A stretch of DNA of 64,000 nucleotides from Sporosarcina jiandibaonis (GTDB lineage: Bacteria; Bacillota; Bacilli; Bacillales_A; Planococcaceae): contig NZ_JAAOIY010000001.1 of NCBI RefSeq assembly GCF_013184495.1, positions 248,001 through 312,000 on the forward strand, read 5' to 3'. How positions within the stretch are numbered: position 1 is the first letter of the stretch; every line of letters begins with the position of its first letter. The notes beneath the pieces were generated by a model that was not told the DNA's origin, did no database searches, and worked only from the letters and a program-made list of their open reading frames with translations. Position numbers and translations under genes: made by a program. Shown piece by piece: positions 49,937 through 59,995 of the stretch.

Positions 49937-52753
49937 ATGTCGAAAAATTCAGATGCCCATCGATCCCCTTATGATGCTTTTACGGGACCCAACCTTGGGT
50001 ATGTAATGGAAATGTATGATTTGTTCAAATCGTCCCCCGAATTGGTCGAACCCGAACTTGCAGAAATGTTTAGTCGTTTCGGTGCGCCAGGTCAAAATGA
50101 TGGGGAACTTGCTACAGTAACAGATGCTGTACCAGCAACCAATATTGGTAAAGTGATTGCAGCATTCAAATTGCAGGACGCAATCCGTACATACGGACAT
50201 CTTGCAGCCGATATTTATCCGCTAAACGATCGTCCAACTGATTCAACTCGTATTGAGCTTTCATACTATAATTTAACTGAAAGCGATTTAGAAGAAATGC
50301 CTGCATCCCTATTATTAAAGAATGTTCCAAGCACTGTTGAAAATGGACTGGATGCAATTAACTATTTAAAATCTTTATACACTGGAAAAATCGCTTTTGA
50401 ATTTGACCATGTAATCGATGAACAAGAACGCGAATGGATACAATCAAATATTGAAAGCGGTAACGTAACTGCAAATCTATCAAAAGATGAGAAAAAAGAT
50501 TTGCTAGAGAGACTTACTAAAATCGAAGGTTTCGAAAAGTATATTCACCGTACATTTGTCGGTGCGAAACGCTTTTCAATCGAGGGACTAGATACGCTTG
50601 TCGTTCTTTTTGATGAACTTGTTCGCCGCTCTGAGGAAGCCAAAACTGATAAAATGCTTATCGGCATGGCACACCGCGGCCGGTTAAATGTTTTGACGCA
50701 TATATTGAATAATCCATATGAAATGTTCTTTGCATTATTTGCGGGTGTTTCAGATGAACCGTTTATTCCTAAAGACGGCACTCTGGAAACTTCACGCGGA
50801 TGGTTCGGTGATGTTGTCTATCACTTAGGTGCAACGTATACCGGAAAATCCGGCATGAAACGCTTTTTGGCCTATAACCCATCTCACCTAGAAGTAGTTA
50901 ATTCCGTTGTTACTGGACAGACGAGAGCTGCTCAAGAACAACAGAATAATGTCGGTTTGCCGGAACAAGATACCGATTCTGCCTATGCAGTACTAGTGCA
51001 CGGTGATGCGGCATTCCCAGGTCAAGGAGTAGTTCCAGAAACATTCAACTATAGCCGTGTACGTGGATTCCAAACAGGTGGATCTGTACATGTTATTGCA
51101 AATAATATGATCGGCTTCACGACTGAACATTATGATTCGAGATCCACACACTATTCATCTGATCCTGCTAAAGGATTTGAAGTTCCTGTTATTCATGTAA
51201 ATGCGGATTGTCCTGAATCAGTAATTGCAGTTGCGTCGTTTGCATTTGAATATAGACGAAAGTTCCGAAAGGATATTGTAATCGATTTACTTGGATACCG
51301 TCGCTATGGACATAATGAGATGGATGAACCGCTTGTGACAAATCCTGTTATGTATCATTCTGTTCATAAACATCCGACAGTTCGTGAAATATATGGTTCT
51401 TCTCTCGTTTCTGAAAATATCGTTACGAAAGAAGAAGTAGATAAACTAGATGCTGATGTTTTTAAAATTATGCAGAAAGCGCATGATGTCGTTAGGGAAC
51501 ACCCTGATACGCAAGATAAAAAACAAGGACCGCTTGAAATTCCAGAGGAAGTGCTTGCCGGGTATCCTAGAGACTTAGAAACTGGCGTCGAAGAAGGCAG
51601 ACTTCGAAAGTTAAATGAAGAACTATTGGCATTTCCGAAAGACTTCGAGGTCTTTAATAGACTCGTTCGCATTTTAAAAAGACGCGAGGAACCATTCAAC
51701 GGGAAAAACAAAATTGATTGGGCACATGCTGAAACGCTTGCATTTGGTTCCATTTTACAAGATGGCAACCCGATCAGGCTTTCAGGGCAAGATGTTCAAC
51801 GTGGTACATTTGCTCAACGCCACTTGGTGTTACACGATGAAAAGACCGGAGAAGAATTAGTTCCTTTACATCATATCTCGGGTTCTAATGCATCATTTAC
51901 TGTTAATAATAGTCCGCTTACAGAAGCTGCAATTGTTGGATATGAATTCGGTTACAACTTGGAAAACCAGAAGGCTCTTGCAATTTGGGAAGCGCAATAT
52001 GGCGACTTTGCAAATATGGCACAAGTCATGTTCGACCAATTCGTTTCAGCTAGTCGATCGAAGTGGGGTCAAAAATCCGGTCTGGTCTTATTGCTGCCAC
52101 ATGCTCATGAAGGCCAAGGACCTGAACATACAAGTGCTAGATTAGAAAGGTTTTTACAATTATCTGCTGAAAATAACTGGACGGTTGCTAACCTTTCAAG
52201 TTCCGCTAACTACTTCCATATTTTACGCAGACAAGCGAAAATGCTTGGAGAACCATCTATGCGCCCGCTTGTAATAGTTTCGCCAAAATCTTTGCTTCGC
52301 CATCCATTAGTCGGGGCTGATGTAAACGATTTAACTGAAGGAAGTTTCCAAACTGTCCTTGAACAACCAGGAACAGGGACGAAGAAAACAAAAGTAGAAC
52401 GAATTTTGTTCGCTAGCGGTAAAATGGCCATTGATTTGGCTGAACAAGTAAAAGACGGTGAAGGTTTCGATCACTTGCACATTGTTCGTGTGGAACAATT
52501 ATATCCATTCCCGTCAGAAAAAATTAGTGAAATCGTTGCTCGTTATCCAAAAGTAAAAGAACTTGTCTGGGTTCAAGAAGAGCCGAAAAATATGGGGTCA
52601 TGGTCCTTTGCATATCCATATATTCAAGAAATCGCAGGCAATAAGAAAGTTTCATATGTTGGTCGAATTCACCGTTCCAGTCCATCTGAAGGTGACGGAG
52701 CGTCCCATTCAATTGAACAAAAACGTATTATTGCAGAAGCTTTAAAAGCTTAA
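49937..52753 (+). CDS. odhA: 2-oxoglutarate dehydrogenase E1 component
   Basis: Thiamine-diphosphate decarboxylase of the TCA-cycle oxoglutarate dehydrogenase complex. 938 residues from the ATG at 49937 (GTGGAGG site); a longer start at 49919 overlaps that site. Visible are the N-terminal E2-docking segment ([22 protein letters not shown]), [15 protein letters not shown], the ThDP-binding [17 protein letters not shown] and [20 protein letters not shown], and the transketolase C-terminal [16 protein letters not shown]. odhB lies 29 nt downstream; the pair is one operon. Confidence 0.97.
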   Translation: MSKNSDAHRSPYDAFTGPNLGYVMEMYDLFKSSPELVEPELAEMFSRFGAPGQNDGELATVTDAVPATNIGKVIAAFKLQDAIRTYGHLAADIYPLNDRPTDSTRIELSYYNLTESDLEEMPASLLLKNVPSTVENGLDAINYLKSLYTGKIAFEFDHVIDEQEREWIQSNIESGNVTANLSKDEKKDLLERLTKIEGFEKYIHRTFVGAKRFSIEGLDTLVVLFDELVRRSEEAKTDKMLIGMAHRGRLNVLTHILNNPYEMFFALFAGVSDEPFIPKDGTLETSRGWFGDVVYHLGATYTGKSGMKRFLAYNPSHLEVVNSVVTGQTRAAQEQQNNVGLPEQDTDSAYAVLVHGDAAFPGQGVVPETFNYSRVRGFQTGGSVHVIANNMIGFTTEHYDSRSTHYSSDPAKGFEVPVIHVNADCPESVIAVASFAFEYRRKFRKDIVIDLLGYRRYGHNEMDEPLVTNPVMYHSVHKHPTVREIYGSSLVSENIVTKEEVDKLDADVFKIMQKAHDVVREHPDTQDKKQGPLEIPEEVLAGYPRDLETGVEEGRLRKLNEELLAFPKDFEVFNRLVRILKRREEPFNGKNKIDWAHAETLAFGSILQDGNPIRLSGQDVQRGTFAQRHLVLHDEKTGEELVPLHHISGSNASFTVNNSPLTEAAIVGYEFGYNLENQKALAIWEAQYGDFANMAQVMFDQFVSASRSKWGQKSGLVLLLPHAHEGQGPEHTSARLERFLQLSAENNWTVANLSSSANYFHILRRQAKMLGEPSMRPLVIVSPKSLLRHPLVGADVNDLTEGSFQTVLEQPGTGTKKTKVERILFASGKMAIDLAEQVKDGEGFDHLHIVRVEQLYPFPSEKISEIVARYPKVKELVWVQEEPKNMGSWSFAYPYIQEIAGNKKVSYVGRIHRSSPSEGDGASHSIEQKRIIAEALKA

Positions 52754-52782
52754 AGCGGAATGACTTAAGGAGGAAAATTAAA

Positions 52783-54000
52783 GTGGCAGAAATTATTGTA
52801 CCAGAACTTGCAGAATCGATTACAGAGGGAACGATATCACGATGGATTAAACAACCTGGCGAAAATGTAGAACGTGGTGAATTTATCGTAGAATTAGAAA
52901 CTGATAAAGTAAACGTTGAAATCATATCGGAAGAAGCAGGAGTAGTCCAAGAGCATCTTGCAGCCGAAGGTGATACGGTTGAAGTGGGTCAAGTGATTGC
53001 AATTGTCGGGGAAGGGTCGGGAGCTCCTAAAGCAGCGGCTCCTAAGACAGAAGCAGCACCAACACCAGCAGAGAAAGTAGGCGACGCACCTTCTGCAGAA
53101 GAAACATCCGGTGTAGAAGACCGTACTCTTGCAAGCCCAGCAGCACGTAAACTAGCAAGAGAAAAGGGAATTGACCTAGCTGCAATTAATCCTGTAGATC
53201 CGATGGGACGCATTAAAGTTCAAGACGTTGAAGCCCATTTAGCAACGCCTAAAACACAACCAGCTGCTGCACCTGTTGCAAAAGCAGAAGCGGCAGACGA
53301 TGGACGGATTACACGTGAAAAAATGACTCGTCGTCGTCAAACGATTGCAAAACGACTTTTAGAAGTTAGACAATCAACTGCCATGCTTACTACTTTTAAC
53401 GAAATTGATATGACTAAAGTGATGGAACTCCGTTCACGTAAAAAAGATGAGTTTTTTGATCAATACGATCAGCGTCTTGGTTTCATGTCATTCTTCACAA
53501 AAGCGGTAGTAGCGGCACTTAAAAAATATCCTTACGTCAACTCGGAAATTGACGGTGACGAGATTCTTCTGAAAAACTTCTATGATATCGGTATTGCTGT
53601 TTCCACTGAAGGTGGACTCGTTGTGCCAAACGTAGTTGATGCAGATCGTAAAAACTTTGCTGAAATCGAAGGATCAATCCGTGAACTTGCATTAAAAGCA
53701 CGTGATAATAAACTTACAATTGCTGATATGACCGGCGGATCGTTTACAATTACAAACGGTGGCGTATTCGGTTCATTAATGTCAACACCGATTTTAAATG
53801 GTACTCAAGTGGGTATACTAGGTATGCACTCAATCGTTAGACGCCCTATAGCTGTCGGGGATAATATCGAGATTCGTCCAATGATGTACGTAGCACTTTC
53901 TTATGATCACCGCGTTATTGATGGTAAAGATTCTGTTGGATTTTTGAAAATGGTTAAAGAGCTTATTGAAAATCCGGAAGATTTACTGCTAGGTTCTTAA
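52783..54000 (+). CDS. odhB: 2-oxoglutarate dehydrogenase E2 (dihydrolipoyl succinyltransferase)
   Basis: 405 residues from a GTG at 52783 (AAGGAGG site). Domains are: lipoyl domain residues 1-78 with the lipoyl Lys in [11 protein letters not shown]; an Ala/Pro/Glu-rich linker; the E3-binding domain at about 118-155 ([20 protein letters not shown]); and the catalytic domain from 175, ending with the HxxxDG motif in [13 protein letters not shown]. It passes the succinyl group to CoA. Terminated at 54007. Confidence 0.97.
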   Translation: MAEIIVPELAESITEGTISRWIKQPGENVERGEFIVELETDKVNVEIISEEAGVVQEHLAAEGDTVEVGQVIAIVGEGSGAPKAAAPKTEAAPTPAEKVGDAPSAEETSGVEDRTLASPAARKLAREKGIDLAAINPVDPMGRIKVQDVEAHLATPKTQPAAAPVAKAEAADDGRITREKMTRRRQTIAKRLLEVRQSTAMLTTFNEIDMTKVMELRSRKKDEFFDQYDQRLGFMSFFTKAVVAALKKYPYVNSEIDGDEILLKNFYDIGIAVSTEGGLVVPNVVDADRKNFAEIEGSIRELALKARDNKLTIADMTGGSFTITNGGVFGSLMSTPILNGTQVGILGMHSIVRRPIAVGDNIEIRPMMYVALSYDHRVIDGKDSVGFLKMVKELIENPEDLLLGS

Positions 54001-54006
54001 TAATCA

Positions 54007-54039
54007 AATCGGCCTGCCTATTAAGGCGGGTCGGTTTTT
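54007..54039 (+). terminator. Terminator after odhB
   Basis: 12-bp stem AATCGGCCTGCC / GGCGGGTCGGTT with three G-U pairs, 6-nt loop, then TTTTT. Confidence 0.82.
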
Positions 54040-54076
54040 CATTATCCATTTGTTTAGCGAAAAGGATGTGTGTAAT

Positions 54077-54274
54077 ATGAATTTTACAAATTGGAAAACA
54101 GCACCCGCAATGCGCACTGTCGTATGCAAGCATGCCGATGCAGAAAAATATGTAGTGAATAATGTCCTAACTCCTGGTAAAGAGTATGAAGTGAAAAATG
54201 AAACAGAAGAATTCATTTTCGTAGTGGATAATACAGGGAAAGTTGGGGGCTATTACAAGACTTATTTTGAATGA
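54077..54274 (+). CDS. Small DUF6501-like protein
   Basis: 65 residues from the ATG at 54077 (AAAGGATG site). The sequence (NWKTAPAMRTVVCKHADAEK, NVLTPGKEYEVKNETEEFIF, VVDNTGKVGGYYKTYFE) looks like a compact beta-rich SH3-like fold, matching what I recall of DUF6501 in Bacilli. Function unknown. It has its own terminator and sits between odhB and yojN. Confidence 0.75.
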   Translation: MNFTNWKTAPAMRTVVCKHADAEKYVVNNVLTPGKEYEVKNETEEFIFVVDNTGKVGGYYKTYFE

Positions 54275-54284
54275 TAAGTATTTT

Positions 54285-54315
54285 CCGATTCCCCTATTGG
54301 TGAATCGGTTTTTTT
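54285..54315 (+). terminator. Terminator after the DUF6501-like gene
   Basis: Stem CCGATTC / GAATCGG with a 10-nt loop, then seven or more Ts; it abuts the yojN ribosome site. Confidence 0.8.
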
Positions 54316-54331
54316 ATAGGAGGTTAATCAA

Positions 54332-55192
54332 ATGAATCAACTTGTTGAAAATGAAAGAACACAACGTTTACAAAATAATTATTCATCAGAAGCAAAATTG
54401 TTAATACAAGAAGGTGGGTATATTTCACCTGATAATCACTTATGGGAAGACATCCTTGTCAGTGTAATCTTAAAAAAACCAGTATTGCTTAAAGGGCCAT
54501 CAGGCGCCGGAAAAACTAGATTAGCTCAATCAATATCAAATTATTTTGGTCAGCCCATGCACAGTATCAACTGTTCTGTAGACTTAGATTCCGAATCGCT
54601 TCTTGGCTTCAAAACGATTATTCAAAAAGACGGCCAAACAATTATCGACTTCGTAGAAGGTCCGGTTGTACAGGCAATGAAAAAAGGACATATTTTATAT
54701 ATTGATGAAATTAATATGGCCAGACCCGAGACATTGCCTATTTTACATAGTGTGTTAGACCATCGACGTATGCTGACAAACCCTTTTACTGGAGAAGTCA
54801 TCTACGCACATGAGGATTTTACGATTGTTTCTGCTATAAATGAAGGCTACGTTGGAACATCCCCCATGAATGAAGCTTTGAAAAATCGATTTGTTTCATT
54901 TAGCATTCCATATTTGTCGGGAGAAGCTTTAAGGAATTTAGTTAAAGCTGAATACCCTAATGCATCCGAAAGACTAGTTGAAACGATATTAAACATTGGA
55001 AATGATTTAAGGAAACAAGTCATGAGTGGATTATTATCTGATGAAGCCGCATCAATTCGAAGTCTGTTGGATGCGATTGGTCTGTCAGAACATATTCCGG
55101 TTAAACGTGCTGTTCGTTATGCAATAGCAGAGAAACTTGATGATCAAGTTGAGCGAAAATTAGTCATGGAACTTGTAGATACTTGGGTATAA
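54332..55192 (+). CDS. yojN: MoxR-type AAA+ ATPase (YojN)
   Basis: 286 residues. Walker A KGPSGAGKTRLAQ near residue 55, Walker B HILYIDEINMARPETL, sensor 1 IVSAINEGYVG and the arginine-finger region MNEALKNRFVSFSIPY are present, with an AAA lid C-terminal. MoxR/CbbQ-NorQ-type ATPases work with a VWA partner to activate or insert metal cofactors into client enzymes; the partner follows 13 nt downstream. TAGGAGG precedes the ATG. Synteny with odhAB as in B. subtilis. Confidence 0.9.
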   Translation: MNQLVENERTQRLQNNYSSEAKLLIQEGGYISPDNHLWEDILVSVILKKPVLLKGPSGAGKTRLAQSISNYFGQPMHSINCSVDLDSESLLGFKTIIQKDGQTIIDFVEGPVVQAMKKGHILYIDEINMARPETLPILHSVLDHRRMLTNPFTGEVIYAHEDFTIVSAINEGYVGTSPMNEALKNRFVSFSIPYLSGEALRNLVKAEYPNASERLVETILNIGNDLRKQVMSGLLSDEAASIRSLLDAIGLSEHIPVKRAVRYAIAEKLDDQVERKLVMELVDTWV

Positions 55193-55205
55193 TGAGGCGA
55201 TACAA

Positions 55206-57107
55206 ATGGTGAAAATGAATCGATTTATTCAATTTAATGACGAAACAGTCGATACACAAACCCTTATACTTTATGAAAGATTAGGTCGGGCACTTGCCGA
55301 TGCACAGTACCTTGAATTAACGGAACGAAAACTCCTAGAATTTCGTCCGAAAGAAAGCATTGTTTCGATGAGTGTTTTCTGGCGTCATAGACCTGAAGAT
55401 GTTATGCATTTAGGGAGATTATCTGATGTTTACTTATTAACTGCAGGTTTTTGGAAGCATTTTAACGTCCAAACTTGGAGCGAATTCACTCAAAAAAATG
55501 AATTATATCCCTTCCAAAATTTTTCGAAGGAACTTCTGCTTTTACTAGAGGAATTTCGACTAATGGACAAAGTAATTCAAGAGCGACCGGGAACGGCTAT
55601 AGCATTCAATACAAGACGCAGCGCTTACGTTTCTTTTCATAAAAATAGCGTACATCCTAATATGCAAAAGGGCATGTTAGCAGATGCATTATTAAACGAA
55701 TTATTTATCTTGCTGCATGAAGGGATGTTTGCAGGCTCTGCAGTTGACTGGGGACCTATTCCCATCGATTTAATCAAATCGATACTTGAAAAAGCTTATG
55801 ATGCAAGAAATACAAAAGACAATGTGTTTATTGTCGAAAGAATTACAAGTATTGTAGAGCAATCATTACATCAAGATCTTTTCCATCAATATTATTCTAT
55901 TGGAGATTCGATAAGTGAACAACTGCCCGCATTTCATTATCATAAAGGTTTAGGCAAGACTGATGAAGGTGAAGAAGGCAGGAAGGAGACCATTGAAGAA
56001 GTATTTAGATCTTGGCATGAAGAAAATGAGCGTGAGGCAGGCGTGCATCTAGAATACGAGCTAGAGCATGGTCGTTCCGGGAAGTCAGACGGGAGCGGTG
56101 AAACGCCGGGCAACGAGGATGCCCAGGTTGACGAAATAGGTTTTGGACAATCTGAAGGCGATGTCAGTAACCAATCCGATGGGGAAGAGAGTGACGAAAT
56201 CGAAGTTCGTGAATCAAAAAGAAAAGCAGGGAAGATGTTTGGAAAAGAGCATATAAATGTTGTTTATGAAGAACAGCGAGTCGAAATCGTTAATGAGCAA
56301 GAAAATCGCAAAAAACTAATGGTATGGCGTGAACTGCAAAGACCATTTGTCCGAGCTTTTATCGAAGAAATGAAAAAGAGAATCGATTTAAAAGAAGACT
56401 CAAAACGAGAACGGTTGATGAAGGGAAGATTATCCTCAAAGCTAACAACGCTTGTAATAGATGAACGTCCAAAACCGTTTTATCGGAAAAATGCTCCGTC
56501 CGTTAACCTAGATGCTGTCTTCGGGTTGCTTGTCGATGGTTCTGCGTCGATGATCGACAAACTTGATGAAACCAAGCAAGCGGTCTTATTATTCCACGAT
56601 GTGTTAAATGAGTTAAAAGTGATTCATGAAATATCATTGTATTATGAGGAAGCCGAAAAGGCATCTGCCGAAATCCAACCGAATGTATTTGGACTAATGC
56701 ATACATTTATGGATCGGAATCGGGATAACGGAATGTCTATCTTATCTTTCGAAACAAACGAAGATAATCGCGATGGTTTTGCGATAAGATGGATGACAGA
56801 AAGATTATCGGCAAGACAGGAGAAGCATAAGTTTTTATTAGTTTTTTCTGATGGTGAACCATCCGCCTATGGGTACGATAGAAACGGTATTCTTGATACT
56901 GCAGAAGCTGTAATGGAAGCCGAAAAAAGAGGGATTTCTATTATTCATTTGTTCTTATCTTCTGAAGAACCATTAGAGGATCAAAAAGAGTTATTTTCCA
57001 TGATTTTCGGCAATAAGACGGCATCATCAAGCAATGTTGAAGATTTTACGGATCAAACACTGCGCATATTAAGAAAGCTTTTTACAATTGTAATCCGGAA
57101 TACGTAA
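55206..57107 (+). CDS. yojO: VWA-domain protein, CobT/NorD-like partner of YojN (YojO)
   Basis: 633 residues. The N-terminal 250 residues are helical; about 255-345 is an acidic, Gly/Ser/Glu-rich linker (GRSGKSDGSGETPGNEDAQV); from about 430 comes a von Willebrand A domain with the MIDAS motif VDGSASMID and later KFLLVFSDGEPSA. This MIDAS protein plus AAA+ ATPase pairing is like CobN-chelatase CobS/CobT and NorQ/NorD. The client here is unknown; nearby oxoglutarate dehydrogenase is one conserved neighbour. GAGGCG precedes the ATG. Confidence 0.9.
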   Translation: MVKMNRFIQFNDETVDTQTLILYERLGRALADAQYLELTERKLLEFRPKESIVSMSVFWRHRPEDVMHLGRLSDVYLLTAGFWKHFNVQTWSEFTQKNELYPFQNFSKELLLLLEEFRLMDKVIQERPGTAIAFNTRRSAYVSFHKNSVHPNMQKGMLADALLNELFILLHEGMFAGSAVDWGPIPIDLIKSILEKAYDARNTKDNVFIVERITSIVEQSLHQDLFHQYYSIGDSISEQLPAFHYHKGLGKTDEGEEGRKETIEEVFRSWHEENEREAGVHLEYELEHGRSGKSDGSGETPGNEDAQVDEIGFGQSEGDVSNQSDGEESDEIEVRESKRKAGKMFGKEHINVVYEEQRVEIVNEQENRKKLMVWRELQRPFVRAFIEEMKKRIDLKEDSKRERLMKGRLSSKLTTLVIDERPKPFYRKNAPSVNLDAVFGLLVDGSASMIDKLDETKQAVLLFHDVLNELKVIHEISLYYEEAEKASAEIQPNVFGLMHTFMDRNRDNGMSILSFETNEDNRDGFAIRWMTERLSARQEKHKFLLVFSDGEPSAYGYDRNGILDTAEAVMEAEKRGISIIHLFLSSEEPLEDQKELFSMIFGNKTASSSNVEDFTDQTLRILRKLFTIVIRNT

Positions 57108-57110
57108 AAC

Positions 57111-57155
57111 AAAAAACAGAAGACCACTCTCACTGAGAGCGGTTTTCTGTTTTTT
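57111..57155. terminator. Bidirectional terminator between yojO and yaaN
   Basis: 21-nt arms AAAAAACAGAA..CCACTCTC and GAGAGCGG..TTCTGTTTTTT with a 3-nt loop and a 2x2 internal mismatch. It overlaps the last nine codons of the minus-strand gene. Confidence 0.85.
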
Positions 57156-58326
57156 CATGAACAGCAATGAGTCGCTGTTTCAATTCCTCTTCCATGCGGC
57201 CAATTTCAATTTCTGCTGCTTTTCGTTTTGCGCGGCCGTCGGCTTGGATGATTAATGTTTCTTCAATCGTTTGAATTAAATTTTCTTGGGTTTTCTTTAA
57301 TGTATCGATTTCAATTATGCCGCGTTCATTTTCTTTTGCGGTTTCAATTGAATTCAGCTTTAGCATTTCCGAGTTTTTAAGTAATAAATCATTTGTCGTT
57401 TTCGTTACTAATTTTTGCGATTCGACGGCTTTTCTTTGACGATTCAACGTTAAAGCAATCGCAATTTGATTTTTCCATAGTGGAATAGACGTCATGATAG
57501 ATGATTGAATCTTTTCCGCTAGTGTTTGATTTGTCTGTTGAATCATGCGAATTTGCGGGGCGCTTTGAATTGTGATTTGTCGGGATAATTGTAAATCATA
57601 TAAGCGTTTTTCAAGTCTATCCAAGAATTGCACCATATCATTTACCTCTTGAAACGCCATTTGATCATTTGACAGTTCAGCTTCACGGCGCATTTTCGGA
57701 ATGATTTCATTCGCTAATTCATCACGTTTTATTTCTGCTGCGGCAATATATACATTTAACGCCTGAAAATATGTTTTATTTTGTTCATACAAATTATCAA
57801 GCATTTTTACATCTTCCATTAAACCGCGCTTGGAATGTTCGAGTTGAACGCCAATCCGATCAATTTGCGTACTTAACTTTTGATATTTAGTCATCATTTC
57901 TTGAATCGACTTGGAGACCCTTCCGAATAATCTACTGATCGGTGATTTTTTCTTTTCGCTTAAGTCATCAGGGTCTATTTCCCCGAGCCTATCCATCAAC
58001 TCTTTTAACACATCGCCAACAGGTCCAATATCCTGGCTCTGAACATGATCCAGCATCTGATGAGAGAAGCGGGAAAGTTCACTTTGTGCATTTGCGCCGT
58101 AAGTGATAATTGCTTCGTAATTTCCAACGGGAATCTGTTCAGCTAATTGAACCGCCTTTTCACGCTCTGATGGTGTCAAACGATCCAATAATTTTACAGC
58201 CGTTCCGACCTGTTGATTTTCTGTTTGCATTTCTTTAGGAAGCAATGGTTCATTCATATCGAATGGATTATCGAGTAAGTCATCCATTGTTTTGATATCA
58301 TTCGTCATGCTATTATTTTCTGTCAT
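57130..58326 (-). CDS. yaaN: TelA/YaaN toxic-anion resistance family protein
   Basis: 398 residues, mostly long coiled-coil helices (DRIGVQLEHSKRGLMEDVKMLDNLY; IQSSIMTSIPLWKNQIAIALTLNRQR), which is the TelA family pattern (DUF-type PF05816). Homologues are linked to tellurite and cell-envelope stress tolerance. The start overlaps the xpaC stop by 14 nt, with GGAGACG upstream. The xpaC-yaaN order is the same as in B. subtilis. Its last codons form part of the terminator. Confidence 0.9.
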   Translation of the reverse strand: MTENNSMTNDIKTMDDLLDNPFDMNEPLLPKEMQTENQQVGTAVKLLDRLTPSEREKAVQLAEQIPVGNYEAIITYGANAQSELSRFSHQMLDHVQSQDIGPVGDVLKELMDRLGEIDPDDLSEKKKSPISRLFGRVSKSIQEMMTKYQKLSTQIDRIGVQLEHSKRGLMEDVKMLDNLYEQNKTYFQALNVYIAAAEIKRDELANEIIPKMRREAELSNDQMAFQEVNDMVQFLDRLEKRLYDLQLSRQITIQSAPQIRMIQQTNQTLAEKIQSSIMTSIPLWKNQIAIALTLNRQRKAVESQKLVTKTTNDLLLKNSEMLKLNSIETAKENERGIIEIDTLKKTQENLIQTIEETLIIQADGRAKRKAAEIEIGRMEEELKQRLIAVHEKTENRSQ

Positions 58327-58978
58327 TTGTGTTGTCGTCTCCTTTCATTTCTAAAAGCTGTTTTTTCTTATTCATCGTCACATCGACAAAGTCGAGTTCC
58401 ATTTGAAGTCTTTCCATATCTGATGCGAGCAGATTACGTAAATCCTGCTCAAGTTGTTCATTAACATCAGCTAGTGTATTTCTCGTGTTTTGAAGTGCTA
58501 ATTGAAGTTCTTTGTCTTTTAAGGGTTGATTAACAAGGATTGAATATTTTGACGTTAATTCAACCGCTGAATCTAGGTGCGCATAAAAAAAGTTTTCAGC
58601 ATGATAAAATTTATCGGGATTTGTCCGAACAATGCTTAGTATCCTTCTAGAAATCGTATTTATTTCATGAAGTTGTTTAAATGCTTGTACAGACCTGACT
58701 TTACCATAATAGCTGTTCAACCGTTTTAATTTTTGTTTTGCATCATTCATTTGTCCGTTAATATAAGCGAATTCTGAGCGATTCAATCCAACCCTTTTAA
58801 TTGTAGATGTTATTTGTATTTGTTTTATTGCAAATGTACTACCCAGATAAAGTGCAATTCCTAGGCCTGTAGCTGCAAAGATATTTAAACTGGTACCGAG
58901 TATTAAATATAACCAAGTACCAAAGCTTATTGGTGTTGAAATAGTATGTCGTATGAAGAAGTTTTTTATTTCTCTCAC
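58313..58978 (-). CDS. xpaC: XpaC family membrane protein
   Basis: 221 residues from a GTG at 58978 (AAAGGGGG site 7 nt upstream). Two close N-terminal hydrophobic segments (FGTWLYLILGTSLNIFAATGLGIALYLG) are followed by a helical cytoplasmic domain (RRILSIVRTNPDKFYHAENFFYAHLDSAVEL). Members are annotated for 5-bromo-4-chloroindolyl phosphate hydrolysis, but a real enzymatic role is doubtful. Coupled to yaaN downstream. Confidence 0.88.
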   Translation of the reverse strand: MREIKNFFIRHTISTPISFGTWLYLILGTSLNIFAATGLGIALYLGSTFAIKQIQITSTIKRVGLNRSEFAYINGQMNDAKQKLKRLNSYYGKVRSVQAFKQLHEINTISRRILSIVRTNPDKFYHAENFFYAHLDSAVELTSKYSILVNQPLKDKELQLALQNTRNTLADVNEQLEQDLRNLLASDMERLQMELDFVDVTMNKKKQLLEMKGDDNTNDRK

Positions 58979-59185
58979 GTTCAGGCCCCCTTTACTCATA
59001 TACTTTTTATACGAATTAAAACAGATAAAGTTTCAACCTCATTCTTGATTATACCTTATATTTGTTTAGGTCACATTCCTTTTGATTTTTTCTAAGCAAT
59101 AAAATGGACATTGAAACTCTATTTGCTAAAATTATAGACGTTCTTGAATGAGATTATTATCTCCAAAAAGTGGAGGGAACAGAGT

Positions 59186-59479
59186 ATGTATGAAGTGATC
59201 TATATGAAAGCTGATTTTGAACCGTGGTGGATGTTCGAAGGTTGGGAAGAAGAGGTACTATCGCGGCAAACATTTATTGATGAAAGTAATGCTATTAAAT
59301 TCTTAGAAGAAAGACTGTCTGAGCTTCGTGTAAAATATAAAAATGAAACGATGAAAAAGAATTGTTTTTTTGCTTTTTGGTCAGAGAGCGAAAAACTAAA
59401 TTGTGAAGCATGCAGTGATGATTTACAAATTTATCATGGAATTATTTTATTATTTAAGGGGAAACCTTATAGTAGATAA
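59186..59479 (+). CDS. DUF1033 family protein
   Basis: 97 residues from the ATG at 59186 (GTGGAGGG site). The N-terminus MYEVIYMKADFEPWWMFEGW followed by an acidic stretch and a regularly spaced Leu/Glu helix is the DUF1033 pattern seen widely in Firmicutes. Two Cys in NCEACSDD suggest a possible metal or redox site, not established. Single gene, function unknown. Confidence 0.85.
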   Translation: MYEVIYMKADFEPWWMFEGWEEEVLSRQTFIDESNAIKFLEERLSELRVKYKNETMKKNCFFAFWSESEKLNCEACSDDLQIYHGIILLFKGKPYSR

Positions 59480-59512
59480 AAAAATGTAATTAGAATAATT
59501 TGTTTTTTCTAA

Positions 59513-59540
59513 TTGACATATTTTTGAACAATGTTATAAT
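59513..59540 (+). promoter_or_regulatory. Strong sigma-A promoter of the csp gene, extended -10
   Basis: Consensus TTGACA (59513-59518), 16-nt spacer, TATAAT (59535-59540) preceded by TG (59532-59533, extended -10). Transcription is predicted to start near 59547. Confidence 0.9.
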
Positions 59541-59578
59541 AGATACAACAATTAAAGCAGGGAACACCCGACTAACGT

Positions 59579-59640
59579 ATTCACATATTACAAAAAGTGA
59601 TCGGCGTTTACGGTACTTTTTGTAATATGTGAATTTTTCT
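59579..59640 (+). terminator. 20-bp hairpin plus T tract inside the csp 5' leader
   Basis: Perfect 20-bp stem (59579-59598 with 59615-59634), 16-nt loop, then TTTTT, lying about 32 nt after the predicted transcription start and 58 nt before the csp ATG. By form it is a full intrinsic terminator, so transcription of csp would need read-through or melting of the hairpin. It may be an attenuator or cold-sensitive switch, or make a short leader RNA. Confidence 0.82.
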
Positions 59641-59691
59641 TATTTAGAAAAGTTCCATATTATAAGTATTTATTATTTGGAGGGTATTAGT

Positions 59692-59895
59692 ATGAAACAA
59701 GGTACAGTAAAATGGTTTAACGCAGAGAAAGGTTTCGGCTTCATCGAAGTTGAAAACGAAGACGACGTATTTGTGCACTTCTCAGCAATCGAAGGAGAAG
59801 GGTTCAAATCACTTGACGAAGGTCAACAAGTTGAATTTGAAGTTGTTGAAGGTGACCGCGGCCCACAAGCTGCTAACGTTGTAAAATTAGTCTAA
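59692..59895 (+). CDS. cspD: Cold-shock protein, single CSD
   Basis: 67-residue single-stranded nucleic-acid-binding protein with RNP1 KGFGFIEV and RNP2 VFVHFSAI on the five-strand barrel ([18 protein letters not shown]). The acidic composition is typical of CspB/CspD of Bacillus; the exact paralogue is a guess. GGAGGG precedes the ATG. It has a strong promoter and a 145-nt leader with a large hairpin. A terminator follows. Confidence 0.95.
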   Translation: MKQGTVKWFNAEKGFGFIEVENEDDVFVHFSAIEGEGFKSLDEGQQVEFEVVEGDRGPQAANVVKLV

Positions 59896-59907
59896 TCTGA
59901 GTATTAG

Positions 59908-59942
59908 AAGAGGCGTCCTCCCGTGCGAGGATGCCTCTTTTT
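59908..59942 (+). terminator. Terminator after csp
   Basis: 13-bp stem AAGAGGCGTCCTC / GAGGATGCCTCTT with one G-U, 6-nt loop, TTTTT. Confidence 0.88.
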
Positions 59943-59995
59943 CATTAACGTGTTTTATAACTGTAAAGTAACGAAAAAAATATACTGGCTCTTTT

